Shown: positions 16,766 to 24,379 of the stretch, piece after piece
Layout: the number at the start of each line of letters is the position of its first letter
How positions within the stretch are numbered: the stretch's first letter is position 1
Source of the DNA: CAZIGM01 sp964538675
Lineage (GTDB): Bacteria; Bacillota; Bacilli; Tepidibacillales; Tepidibacillaceae
NCBI GenBank assembly: GCA_964538675.1
Contig: CAZIGM010000029.1
Coordinates: 1 to 24,776 of the forward strand
Direction: 5' to 3'
Length of the DNA: 24,776 bases
Notes under the pieces: generated by a model
Database searches by the model: none
The model's input: only the letters and a program-made list of their open reading frames with translations
Told to the model about the DNA's origin: nothing
Made by a program: the position numbers and the translations under genes

Positions 16766-17275
16766 TCATACTCCAAATAATGTTGCCTTATATATCTTAA
16801 ATCTACTAGAATCTCTATCTGGCATAGACTTTAAAACTTTTTTAGTGATAAATGGTGGAAAAAGATAAGCTTCAACAATATATATCACTCTTACAAATGA
16901 CATAGCAAAGCCTATGTCTCCTTTAAGTGTATATCTATGTTCGGCAAATGCTTGAGCAATTCCAAGCTGACCAGTTAATACTAATAAAGCAGCCTCAATA
17001 TTCTTAAAATAAATTGCTAAATCTGGGTTTTCTATTTCACTAGCTTTTAATAAAGTTAGCCTTCTGCCTTCTTTTTTTATGGCCACTGATGGACCAAAGT
17101 CGTCTACCTTAAGCATAATTACTGAGCTATCCTTCCAAGTAACAACCTCTTTTTTTACATAGCTATCTAACCTAGCAGACGCTATTATTGCTCTTCCAAG
17201 AAACCACATAACTATCTTAGCAACAAAGCCCTTAAATCGCTTGTTTCCCAGAACAATTTCGTTGTATGTACTCAT
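16766..17275 (-). CDS. small SCP2-like (sterol-carrier-fold) protein
   Basis: 169 residues, no signal peptide. The middle (about 40-135) looks like an SCP2 lipid-binding domain: VIMLKVDDFGPSVAIKKEGR, a segment on residues being 'PDLAIYFKN', then AALLVLTGQLGIAQAFAEHR with LKGDIGFAMSFVRV. This last part resembles the usual SCP2 'gkl...Gdl.l...l' ending. Such folds bind long-chain lipids or acyl chains. Assignment is from general pattern, not a clear signature, so 'unknown' remains possible. AGGGGTG lies five bases before the ATG. The iron alcohol dehydrogenase begins 28 bases after its stop, hinting that the pair handles a long-chain alcohol or aldehyde; this is inference. Confidence 0.6.
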   Translation of the reverse strand: MSTYNEIVLGNKRFKGFVAKIVMWFLGRAIIASARLDSYVKKEVVTWKDSSVIMLKVDDFGPSVAIKKEGRRLTLLKASEIENPDLAIYFKNIEAALLVLTGQLGIAQAFAEHRYTLKGDIGFAMSFVRVIYIVEAYLFPPFITKKVLKSMPDRDSSRFKIYKATLFGV

Positions 17276-17309
17276 CTTATCACCCCTTATTAGTATTCTA
17301 CTAAACTAT

Positions 17310-17318
17310 ATTATATCA
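17310..17318 (-). promoter_or_regulatory. extended -10 promoter for the SCP2-like / dehydrogenase pair
   Basis: The minus strand reads TGATATAAT (17318-17310), an extended -10 box, about 35 bases before the ATG at 17275. The -35 region is not a clear match. Confidence 0.5.
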
Positions 17319-17392
17319 ATTTTTCTAATAGATTGCTCTAAACTTAATTCATGAAATTCTTTCACATTGGTATTTACTATTTTTTTTAAAGA

Positions 17393-17454
17393 GAAAACGA
17401 CTTCTATATAATCAGAAGTGGTTTTAATATTACACTTCACTTGAAGTCGTTTTC
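17393..17454. repeat. inverted repeat with 12-bp arms and nested inner stem
   Basis: GAAAACGACTTC (17393-17404) pairs perfectly with GAAGTCGTTTTC (17443-17454). Inside, GAAGTG (17415-17420) pairs with CACTTC (17433-17438). A TTTTTAA run follows on the plus strand, so it looks like a Rho-independent terminator, yet no plus-strand gene precedes it. The CGACTTC/GAAGTCG stem recurs in the terminator at 18236-18265. Confidence 0.85.
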
Positions 17455-17466
17455 TTTTTAAGATAT

Positions 17467-17573
17467 AGTATTATATTTTGCAACGTGCTCACGTTGTCCG
17501 TTATCTTTCTTTAAGAATTAAAATAAGTAAGAAAGGTAACTCCCAAAAGCCGCACTTATACAAACTATAATAC
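17467..17573 (+). repeat. palindromic mobile-like element, copy 1 (107 bases)
   Basis: Imperfect terminal inverted repeats: AGTATTATATTTTGCA at the left, and its near complement ending at 17573 (13 of 16 match). Inside are CAACGT-GCTC-ACGTTG (perfect hairpin) and GTTATCTTTCTT / AAGAAAGGTAAC (17500-17511 and 17529-17540, one mismatch). The stretch CCAAAAGCCGCACTTAT at 17543-17559 is shared with copy 2. It matches copy 2 (18270-18345) in the opposite orientation, with the second internal hairpin as an extra insert. Confidence 0.8.
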
Positions 17574-17580
17574 GTAGGAA

Positions 17581-17641
17581 AAAACAAGGGGACGGTTCTT
17601 TTGTTTCCAAAAAGGAAACAAAAGAACCGTCCCCTTGTTTT
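17581..17641. repeat. perfect palindrome, 28-bp arms and 5-base loop (REP-like)
   Basis: Arms 17581-17608 and 17614-17641 are exact reverse complements around AAAAA. The core GGGGACGGTTCTTTTG recalls a dispersed palindrome that I remember as common in Clostridia and related genomes, and as associated with REP-type Y1 transposases. That link is from memory and not shown by this window, which contains no transposase. Confidence 0.9.
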
Positions 17642-17694
17642 CTAACATGGAAATTTAATGATACTTTTACGCTTTTCTATGCACAATAAAAGAG

Positions 17695-17700
17695 TATAAT
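17695..17700 (+). promoter_or_regulatory. -10 box for the orphan membrane-anchored gene
   Basis: A perfect TATAAT lies 34 bases before the TTG at 17735. The -35 position (17672-17677) reads CTTTTC, so only the -10 is convincing. Confidence 0.4.
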
Positions 17701-17734
17701 AGTACTATATTGATTACAAGGATGTGATTATACT

Positions 17735-18193
17735 TTGAAAATAAAGTATCTAGTAATTTCTCTTGTTTTAATCATTATTATAGTAGCTGTTGCAATATAC
17801 GTTTCTAATGACCAAAAAATCGTGCTTCCTTTAGATAGATTAAATAAATTAGATGCTGATATTGTTTATGAACTAAATACAGACAACTGGTATTCAAAGA
17901 TTGTAGTTGATTATGACCCTGAAAAGTATTCTGATACCATATATTATACGATGGAATATTATTACTTAGAATATATTGGGGACAATGAAATATTTAAAGA
18001 AGATAAACCTTTCAAGTATAAGCTTTCATTGTTTGTTCAATCTATTTCTGGAGAAAGTTCTTCTGTGACAAAAAATCCTATACCTGGTTCCAGTACACCT
18101 GGTTACGTATTAGATATGTATCCTGATAAAGCTACACTAGAAATAGATATTGATGGTCAAGTAGAAACTTATGAACTACTAAGACAAGAGTAA
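17735..18193 (+). CDS. unknown membrane-anchored protein
   Basis: 152 residues. One N-terminal hydrophobic helix (about 4-24) without a lipobox cysteine suggests an anchored protein with an outside domain. The rest is acidic and tyrosine-rich (for example TIYYTMEYYYLEYIGDNE) and ends in a probable beta-rich stretch (ATLEIDIDGQVETYELL). I do not recognise a family. The start is TTG with AAGGA 12 bases upstream; no better start is in frame, and the hydrophobic N-terminus supports it. It has its own -10 box and a strong terminator, so it is a single-gene unit. It is bracketed on both sides by the same hairpin-plus-palindromic-element arrangement, so it may have arrived or been duplicated with those repeats. 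Confidence 0.65.
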   Translation: MKIKYLVISLVLIIIIVAVAIYVSNDQKIVLPLDRLNKLDADIVYELNTDNWYSKIVVDYDPEKYSDTIYYTMEYYYLEYIGDNEIFKEDKPFKYKLSLFVQSISGESSSVTKNPIPGSSTPGYVLDMYPDKATLEIDIDGQVETYELLRQE

Positions 18194-18235
18194 ACTAAAT
18201 AATATCGTCATATATTTTACAAAGCATATAAAATT

Positions 18236-18265
18236 CGACTTCTTTAACTAGAAGTCGTTTTTTTT
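18236..18265 (+). terminator. Rho-independent terminator of the orphan gene
   Basis: CGACTTCT (18236-18243) pairs with AGAAGTCG (18250-18257) across a six-base loop, followed by eight T. It lies 42 bases after the stop at 18193. Confidence 0.92.
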
Positions 18266-18269
18266 AATA

Positions 18270-18345
18270 AGTATTTGTAGTTTGCATAAGTGCGGCTTTT
18301 GGAAGTGAAACGGACAACGCGAGCATGTTGCAAACTACAAATACT
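18270..18345 (-). repeat. palindromic mobile-like element, copy 2 (76 bases)
   Basis: Perfect 17-bp terminal inverted repeats: AGTATTTGTAGTTTGCA (18270-18286) and its complement (18329-18345). The core, read on the minus strand, contains TGCTCGCGTTGTCCGTTT and CCAAAAGCCGCACTTAT, as in copy 1, but without copy 1's extra internal hairpin. It lies 12 bases after the terminator stem, the same spacing as copy 1 has to its hairpin. Confidence 0.88.
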
Positions 18346-18364
18346 ATATATTCAACCTAACTAT

Positions 18365-18389
18365 ATAAAAAAGACTTCTAGTCTCAAAA
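18365..18389 (-). terminator. small terminator after ilvB
   Basis: On the minus strand AGACT-AGA-AGTCT (18384-18372) is followed by TTTTTAT, 16 bases after the ilvB stop. The stem is only five pairs, or slightly longer if flanking A/T bases pair, so termination may be incomplete. Confidence 0.6.
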
Positions 18390-18400
18390 AATATGTTTTT

Positions 18401-20068
18401 TTACATTTCTTCGGTAATAATCTTGTCTAGTGCATGTCCTGGTGGTACCATTGGTAGAACCTTTTCATCAATATCTACAATAAAATCAATTACTACTGGT
18501 CCATTATTATCTAAAGCTTTTTTGAAAACATCATCAACATCTTCTTTATTCGTTACTCTATAACCAGTAGCTCCATATGCTTCAGCAAGCTTAACAAAAT
18601 CTGGTCCTCTATCTAAAGTAGTCTCTGAAAATCTTCCTTCATAAAACATCTGTTGCCACTGTCTAACCATTCCTAAAGTTCCGTTATTCATAATTGCTAT
18701 AATTATCGGCAACTTGTAATATACTGCCGCCGCTAATTCATTACAATTCATTCTAAAACTGCCATCACCAGCAATATTAATAACACGTTTTTCCGGCATA
18801 CCTACCTGAACTCCCATTGCTGCTCCTGTGCCATAACCCATAGTTCCCAATCCACACGAGGATATAAATGTTCTCGGCTTAGTATATTTATAAAATTGTG
18901 CTGCCCATATTTGATTTTGCCCAACCTCAGTAGCAATTATTGCATCACCATTTGTTATATCATAAATTCTTTCTATAATATATTGTGGTCTTAAAACATC
19001 ATCCTCCTTATATTTCAACGGATGTTCCTTCTTTATTTGCATTACTTCTTCGTACCATTCACCTTTATCTTTACTCTCAATATTCTTATTTAATAATTCC
19101 AATACACCTTTAACATCACCAATAATGTGATGATGAGTTTTAATGTTTTTATTTATTTCTGCAGGGTCAATATCGATTTGTAATATCTGTGCAGATGGAG
19201 CGAATCGTTCAACTTTACTAATAACACGATCACTAAATCTAACTCCAATCGCAATTAGTAAATCACATTTCGTTACTGCAATATTAGACGCTTTAGTACC
19301 ATGCATTCCAATCATTCCAGTAAATAAATCACTAGTTCCAGGGAAACCACCTAATCCCATCATACTTGAAGAGACAGGTGCATTTATCTTATTCACAAAT
19401 TTAATCAACTCATCAACAGCACCTGAATAAACCGTACCTCCTCCAGTATAGATAAAAGGTCTTTTAGAATTCTTTATTAAATCTACAGCGGATTTAATAT
19501 CTTCTTCAGATACTGTTACTTTTCTTTTTATTTCCTTAGGTTTTTCATGAATATATTCAGTTGAAACAGCAGTAACATCTTTTGGAATGTCCACTAATAC
19601 AGGTCCTGGTCTTCCTTCTTGTGCAATATAAAATGCTCTTCTAATCGTTACAGCTAAATCTTTAATATCCTTAACAATAAAATTATGTTTTGTAATAGGC
19701 ATTGTAACTCCTGAAATATCTACTTCTTGAAAGCTATCCTTCCCTAATAAAGAAACAGGAACATTACCCGTTATAGCTACTAATGGAACAGAATCCATAT
19801 AAGCAGTTGCAATTCCTGTAACAATGTTTGTTGCTCCAGGTCCTGATGTTGCTATACATACTCCTACTTTCCCAGTTGCTCTTGAATAACCATCCGCAGC
19901 ATGAGCCGCACCTTGTTCATGTGAAGTTAATATATTTCTTATTTCTTCCTTATGCTTGTACAATTCATCAAAAATATTTATTACTGTACCACCAGGAATA
20001 CCAAAGACGGTGTCAACACCTTGCTCCTTTAAACATTCTATAATGATTTCAGCTCCATTAAGATACAT
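18401..20068 (-). CDS. ilvB: acetolactate synthase large (catalytic) subunit
   Basis: 555 residues, full length. It is a thiamine-diphosphate and FAD enzyme making acetolactate or acetohydroxybutyrate, the first common step to valine, leucine and isoleucine. Visible: FGIPGGTVINIFDEL (22-36), the cofactor-activating Glu51 in SHEQGAAHAADGY, ATSGPGATNIVTGIA, the FAD region and the thiamine/metal motif GDGSFRMNCNELAAA followed by NNGTLGMVRQWQ. Arrangement and C-terminus (PMVPPGHALD) fit anabolic IlvB rather than catabolic AlsS. It is the last gene of the operon; the regulatory small subunit gene ilvN, often next to it, is absent. AAGGGGG lies about 11 bases before the ATG. Confidence 0.96.
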   Translation of the reverse strand: MYLNGAEIIIECLKEQGVDTVFGIPGGTVINIFDELYKHKEEIRNILTSHEQGAAHAADGYSRATGKVGVCIATSGPGATNIVTGIATAYMDSVPLVAITGNVPVSLLGKDSFQEVDISGVTMPITKHNFIVKDIKDLAVTIRRAFYIAQEGRPGPVLVDIPKDVTAVSTEYIHEKPKEIKRKVTVSEEDIKSAVDLIKNSKRPFIYTGGGTVYSGAVDELIKFVNKINAPVSSSMMGLGGFPGTSDLFTGMIGMHGTKASNIAVTKCDLLIAIGVRFSDRVISKVERFAPSAQILQIDIDPAEINKNIKTHHHIIGDVKGVLELLNKNIESKDKGEWYEEVMQIKKEHPLKYKEDDVLRPQYIIERIYDITNGDAIIATEVGQNQIWAAQFYKYTKPRTFISSCGLGTMGYGTGAAMGVQVGMPEKRVINIAGDGSFRMNCNELAAAVYYKLPIIIAIMNNGTLGMVRQWQQMFYEGRFSETTLDRGPDFVKLAEAYGATGYRVTNKEDVDDVFKKALDNNGPVVIDFIVDIDEKVLPMVPPGHALDKIITEEM

Positions 20069-20113
20069 TATGCCTGCTTCCCCCTTTATCTTATTTTAAA
20101 TTTTATATGCTAA

Positions 20114-20135
20114 AGGGTGCAGATAACTACACCCT
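20114..20135 (-). other. hairpin in the ilvD-ilvB spacer
   Basis: AGGGTG-C-AG / CT-A-CACCCT with an ATAA loop, an eight-pair stem with one mismatch, just after the ilvD stop in a 73-base spacer. No U-run follows, so it is more likely an mRNA-stabilising or processing structure than a terminator. Confidence 0.45.
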
Positions 20136-20141
20136 ATATAA

Positions 20142-21803
20142 TCATATTTTAAACACTGCTCCTGTACTTGCAGAGCTAACCAATTTTGCATATCTAGCCA
20201 AATAACCAGTTTTTATCTTCGGTTCAGGTGCAATCCAATGTTTTCTTCTCTCCTCTAAAACATCATCATCAACTTCTAATGAAATTGTTCCAGTTAACAT
20301 ATCAATAGAGATATTATCACCGTTCTCAACTAACGCAATAGGTCCACCCTCTGCAGCCTCAGGAGATACATGTCCAATCGATGCACCTTTTGTAGCACCA
20401 CTAAATCTTCCATCAGTAATCAATGCCACATCTTTATCAAGACCCATTCCGGCTAAAGATGAAGTTGCAGATAACATTTCCCTCATACCTGGACCACCTT
20501 TTGGACCTTCATAACGAATTACTATTACTTGACCTTTATTTATTTTTCCATCCATAATAGCACTTAGAACATCTTCTTCGGAATCAAATACATTTGCTGG
20601 TCCTTTATGCTGTAACATTTCTTTTGCAACAGCTGATCTTTTTACGACCGAACCATCAGGTGCTAAATTCCCTTTCAATACAGCAATACCACCAGTTTCA
20701 CTGTGAGGATTATCTATACTTCTAATAATATTTTGATTTAAATTAATTACATCCTTAATGTTTTCTCCAATTGTTTTACCGGTTACTGTTATTAAATTCA
20801 GATTTAATAAATTTTTAGATGATAATTCTTTCATAACCGCACTAACTCCACCAGCTTCATCAAGATCCGTTATATGATGATTACCAGCTGGACTTAACTT
20901 GCAAAGGTTAGGAGTTTTTGCACTTAATTCGTTTGCAATATCTATATTTAAATCAACATTTGCTTCATGTGCAATTGCAGGAAGATGAAGCATGCTGTTC
21001 GTACTACATCCTAATGCCATATCAACAGTTAAAGCATTTATAAACGCTTCTTTTGTCATAATATCTCTAGGTTTAATATCTTTATCAAGTAACTCTTTTA
21101 TTGCCATCCCTGCATACTTGGCAAGACGAATCCTTTTAGCCTGTACAGCAGGGATTGTTCCATTGCCCGGTAATCCCATTCCTATAGCTTCAGTTAAACA
21201 ATTCATGCTATTAGCTGTAAACATACCAGAGCAAGAGCCACATCCGGGACAAGCGTTTTCTTCATATTCATTTAGCTCACACTCAGTTATATTTCCTACT
21301 TGATATGAACCTAAAGCTTCAAAAACTGTCGTTAAACTTATATCCTTACCACTTACTTTCCCAGGAAGCATTGGACCACCACTAACAAAAATAGTTGGTA
21401 TATTAACACGGGCTGCTGCCATTAGCATACCGGGAACAATCTTATCACAGTTTGGCACCATAACTAAGGCATCAAATTTGTGTGCTAAAGCCATAGCCTC
21501 AATCGAATCTGCAATCAATTCCCTAGTAACTAAGGAATACTTCATCCCACTATGTCCCATAGCTATCCCATCACAAACTCCAATTGCCGGTATCTCGATA
21601 GGTGTACATCCCTTCATTCTAACTCCAGCTTTAACTGCATCCACAATAGTATCTAGATGAACATGTCCAGGAACTATTTCGCTTTTTGCATTAACAACCC
21701 CAACTAATGGTTGATTAATTTCCTCATCAGTATAACCCATTGCCTTGAATAATGACCGATGAGGTGCTTTTCCTACGCCTTTTTTAACATCATCACTTCT
21801 CAT
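20142..21803 (-). CDS. ilvD: dihydroxy-acid dehydratase
   Basis: 553 residues, full length. It dehydrates 2,3-dihydroxy acids to 2-oxo acids in valine and isoleucine synthesis and uses an iron-sulfur cluster. Cluster cysteines and surroundings are visible in VPNCDKIVPGML and CPGCGSCSGMFTANSMNC, with GCSTNSMLHLPAIAHEA and GGPGMREML farther on. The N-terminus RSDDVKKGVGKAPHRSLFKAMG is typical. AGGA is nine bases before the ATG, and only 11 bases separate it from the ilvE stop, so the two are translated from one message. Confidence 0.97.
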   Translation of the reverse strand: MRSDDVKKGVGKAPHRSLFKAMGYTDEEINQPLVGVVNAKSEIVPGHVHLDTIVDAVKAGVRMKGCTPIEIPAIGVCDGIAMGHSGMKYSLVTRELIADSIEAMALAHKFDALVMVPNCDKIVPGMLMAAARVNIPTIFVSGGPMLPGKVSGKDISLTTVFEALGSYQVGNITECELNEYEENACPGCGSCSGMFTANSMNCLTEAIGMGLPGNGTIPAVQAKRIRLAKYAGMAIKELLDKDIKPRDIMTKEAFINALTVDMALGCSTNSMLHLPAIAHEANVDLNIDIANELSAKTPNLCKLSPAGNHHITDLDEAGGVSAVMKELSSKNLLNLNLITVTGKTIGENIKDVINLNQNIIRSIDNPHSETGGIAVLKGNLAPDGSVVKRSAVAKEMLQHKGPANVFDSEEDVLSAIMDGKINKGQVIVIRYEGPKGGPGMREMLSATSSLAGMGLDKDVALITDGRFSGATKGASIGHVSPEAAEGGPIALVENGDNISIDMLTGTISLEVDDDVLEERRKHWIAPEPKIKTGYLARYAKLVSSASTGAVFKI

Positions 21804-21814
21804 ATTCTCACATC

Positions 21815-22699
21815 CTAATATATTGGCTCTCCATTACTTCGTGTATATTCATGAAAGGCAGCTATCAATTTCTTCGTTATGTTTCCTACAGTGCCATCTT
21901 CACCAATTACGCGCTGATCAACAGCTGTAACAGGTATTACTTCTGCAGCTGTACCAGTTAAGAAACATTCGTCAGCAATATATACATTAAACAAAGAAAA
22001 TTCTTTCTCTACAACCTTATAATTCATTTGTTCAGCTAAATACATAACTGTTCTGCGTGTAATTCCATCTAATATTCCTACATGCACTGGAGGTGTGTAG
22101 ATTACTCCGTCTTTTATGATGAAAATGTTATCTCCTGTACATTCAGCTACTATACCATCATGATTAAGCATTAAAGCTTCAGGTACACCTGCTCTATTGG
22201 CTTCTATTTTTGCTAATATATTGTTTAAATAATTCAAGGATTTAATTTGTGGATCGACTATAGTTGCCTTATTTCTTCTTTGAGTTGCGGTTACAATAGG
22301 CATCCCTTTTTCATACATTTCTTTAGGGTAAAGAGAAATCGTTGAAGCAATAATAAATACTGTTGCTTTACTACTATTTTTAGGATTAAGTCCTAAGTTT
22401 CCCACACCTCTTGTAACTACAGGACGAATATATCCTTCTTTTATTTCATTTCTTCTACATGTTTCAAGCAGTGCTTCTTTAAATTCATCTTTAGTCAGAG
22501 GTATTTCAAGCATGATTGCCTTCGCAGTATTATATATTCTATCAATATGCTCTTTACATTTAAAAACCCGACCATTATACACTCGAATACCTTCAAAAAC
22601 TCCGTCACCATATAAAATGCCTTGATCAAACACGGATACCTTAGCATCAGATTTAGTTACATACTCACCATTAAGATAAATGATTAACTCTTTAGTCAT
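21815..22699 (-). CDS. ilvE: branched-chain amino acid aminotransferase
   Basis: 294 residues, a class IV pyridoxal-phosphate aminotransferase. Family stretches include FDQGILYGDGVFEGIRVYNG, RPVVTRGVGNLGLNP, IKSLNYLNNILAKIEA (containing the cofactor-binding lysine), ALMLNHDGIVAECTGDNIF and LTGTAAEVIPV. It catalyses the last, reversible step making leucine, isoleucine and valine from 2-oxo acids with glutamate. The operon context favours this over D-amino-acid aminotransferase or aminodeoxychorismate lyase, which share the fold. GGGAG lies upstream of the ATG at 22699. Confidence 0.95.
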   Translation of the reverse strand: MTKELIIYLNGEYVTKSDAKVSVFDQGILYGDGVFEGIRVYNGRVFKCKEHIDRIYNTAKAIMLEIPLTKDEFKEALLETCRRNEIKEGYIRPVVTRGVGNLGLNPKNSSKATVFIIASTISLYPKEMYEKGMPIVTATQRRNKATIVDPQIKSLNYLNNILAKIEANRAGVPEALMLNHDGIVAECTGDNIFIIKDGVIYTPPVHVGILDGITRRTVMYLAEQMNYKVVEKEFSLFNVYIADECFLTGTAAEVIPVTAVDQRVIGEDGTVGNITKKLIAAFHEYTRSNGEPIY

Positions 22700-22737
22700 T
22701 TAATCCACTCCCATAAAAGTACATTATTTTATTAGTC

Positions 22738-23811
22738 TTATTGTAAAGCATTAACGATTAATTGTCCCATTTCCTTTGTGCCAACGAGTTTTTTACCCTC
22801 ACTCATAATATCGCCTGTTCGATAATTCAGATCTAAAATCTTGGTCACAGCCTCTTCTATACATTTAGCTTCTTCTTCTAAATTAAAAGAATAACGGAGC
22901 ATCATTGCTACAGAAAGAATTGTTGCAATTGGATTTGCTTTATCTTGACCAGCAATATCTGGTGCTGAACCATGTATTGGTTCATACATTCCCAAAGTAG
23001 ATTCACCAATACTTGCAGAAGGTAACATTCCAATAGAGCCTGTAATCATACTTGCTTGGTCTGATAGGATATCACCAAACATATTCTCTGTGAGTATTAC
23101 ATCGAACTGCTTAGGATCGCGCACTAACTGCATTGCTGCATTATCCACATATAAATGAATTAATTCTACATCAGGATAATCCTTTGCTACCTCTTCAACT
23201 ACAGATCTCCATAATCTAGATGTTTCTAATATATTAGCTTTATCAACACTTACTAAATTTTTATTTCTTTTCAAAGCTATATCAAAAGCTCTTCTTGCTA
23301 TTCTCTCAATTTCATAAGCTGAGTAAGACATAGTATCATACGCTTCTTCACCGTTAATTCCTGTCCTTCTGCCTCTCTCGCCAAAATATACGCCGCCTGT
23401 TAATTCTCTTACAACCATTATATCTAATCCTCGTCCAATAATCTCAGGTTTTAAAGGACAAGCATCTTTTAAAGTCTCATAAAGTATTGCTGGTCTAAGA
23501 TTTGCAAAAAGTCCTAGTCCACTTCGCAACCCAAGTAGAGCTTTTTCTGGTCTATTATTTCCATCTAGGTGATCCCATTTTGGACCCCCAACAGCTCCTA
23601 ATAAAACTGAATCACTTTGTTTACACACTTCTAAGGTTTCCTTAGGAAGTGGTTCTCCCGTCTTATCGATAGCAACACCACCTGCTAAAACTTCTGTGCA
23701 ATTAAATTCATGTCCATATTTCTTTTCAATCCCTTTTAAAACTAAAACTGCCTGTTCTATAATATCAGGACCAATACCATCACCTGGTATAATAGCAATA
23801 TAGAATTTCAT
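22738..23811 (-). CDS. leuB: 3-isopropylmalate dehydrogenase
   Basis: 357 residues, full length. It oxidises and decarboxylates 3-isopropylmalate with NAD in leucine synthesis. Visible: IPGDGIGPDI near the N-terminus, the substrate arginines in LRSGLGLFANLRPA and VVRELTGGVYFGERG, the metal-binding DNAAMQLVRDP and FGDILSDQAS, and the NAD-adenine site HGSAPDIAGQDKANP. GGAGG stands six bases before the ATG. It is 35 bases after leuD and 38 before ilvE, in one operon. Confidence 0.97.
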   Translation of the reverse strand: MKFYIAIIPGDGIGPDIIEQAVLVLKGIEKKYGHEFNCTEVLAGGVAIDKTGEPLPKETLEVCKQSDSVLLGAVGGPKWDHLDGNNRPEKALLGLRSGLGLFANLRPAILYETLKDACPLKPEIIGRGLDIMVVRELTGGVYFGERGRRTGINGEEAYDTMSYSAYEIERIARRAFDIALKRNKNLVSVDKANILETSRLWRSVVEEVAKDYPDVELIHLYVDNAAMQLVRDPKQFDVILTENMFGDILSDQASMITGSIGMLPSASIGESTLGMYEPIHGSAPDIAGQDKANPIATILSVAMMLRYSFNLEEEAKCIEEAVTKILDLNYRTGDIMSEGKKLVGTKEMGQLIVNALQ

Positions 23812-23846
23812 ATTTTACCTCCAAATCATCTATCTAAAAATATTTA

Positions 23847-24338
23847 TCACGTAATATTTTTTGTTATTTGATTAATCAATCCATTAGCTTTAATAATTTC
23901 CTGCATAAATTCTGGAAATGGTTGAGCTTGATAATATTCATCTTTTGTAATATTGTGAATCTTTCCTGTAGTAAAGTCTATTTCAATTTCATCATTTGCT
24001 GAAATTTTTTCAACAGCTTCCTCACATTCTAATATTGCTAAACCAATATTAATAGCATTACGATAAAAAATTCTTGCAAACGTAGAAGCAATAATACATG
24101 ATATTCCTGATGCTTTTATAGCAATTGGTGCATGTTCTCTTGATGAACCACATCCAAAATTCTTATTAGCTACAATAATATCGCCCTCTTGAACATTATC
24201 TGCAAATGTAGAATCAATATCTTCCATACAATGTTTAGCTAATTCTTTAGGATCTGAAGTATTTAGATATCTTGCAGGAATAATTACATCAGTATCTACA
24301 TTATCACCATATTTAAAAACCTTTCCTCTTGCTTGCAT
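23847..24338 (-). CDS. leuD: 3-isopropylmalate dehydratase small subunit
   Basis: 163 residues, the short form found with the two-subunit archaeal-type isomerase in Clostridia. It has GDNVDTDVIIPARYLN (12-27), NFGCGSSREHAPIA and STFARIFYRNAINIGL, the swivel-domain motifs of the aconitase family. With LeuC it isomerises 2-isopropylmalate to 3-isopropylmalate. GGGGG lies seven bases before the ATG. Unusually for this partnership, 138 bases of repeat-bearing spacer separate it from leuC. Confidence 0.96.
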   Translation of the reverse strand: MQARGKVFKYGDNVDTDVIIPARYLNTSDPKELAKHCMEDIDSTFADNVQEGDIIVANKNFGCGSSREHAPIAIKASGISCIIASTFARIFYRNAINIGLAILECEEAVEKISANDEIEIDFTTGKIHNITKDEYYQAQPFPEFMQEIIKANGLINQITKNIT

Positions 24339-24379
24339 TATATATCCCCCTTCAAAAATCTCCTTGCCAAGTTTATATT

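Larger units (their letters stand above)
17276..17734. other. 459-base gene-free stretch packed with inverted repeats
   Basis: No plausible gene is seen on either strand. From left to right it holds a minus-strand promoter for the SCP2-like gene (17310-17318), a 12-bp-arm inverted repeat (17393-17454), a 107-base palindromic element (17467-17573), a perfect 28-bp-arm palindrome (17581-17641) and a plus-strand -10 box (17695-17700). Confidence 0.8.

Noticed and set aside
16738..16776. N-terminal extension of the iron alcohol dehydrogenase
   Set aside because: The TTG at 16776 has no ribosome site, while GGAGAGG precedes the TTG at 16737 and falls inside the extension.
17276..17734. tRNA or other known RNA gene among the hairpins
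   Set aside because: No cloverleaf or conserved tRNA loops are visible; the stems are explained as inverted-repeat elements.
20992..21303. Plus-strand frame of 103 codons inside ilvD
   Set aside because: It is the antisense shadow of a well-conserved gene, with no start signals or family motifs.
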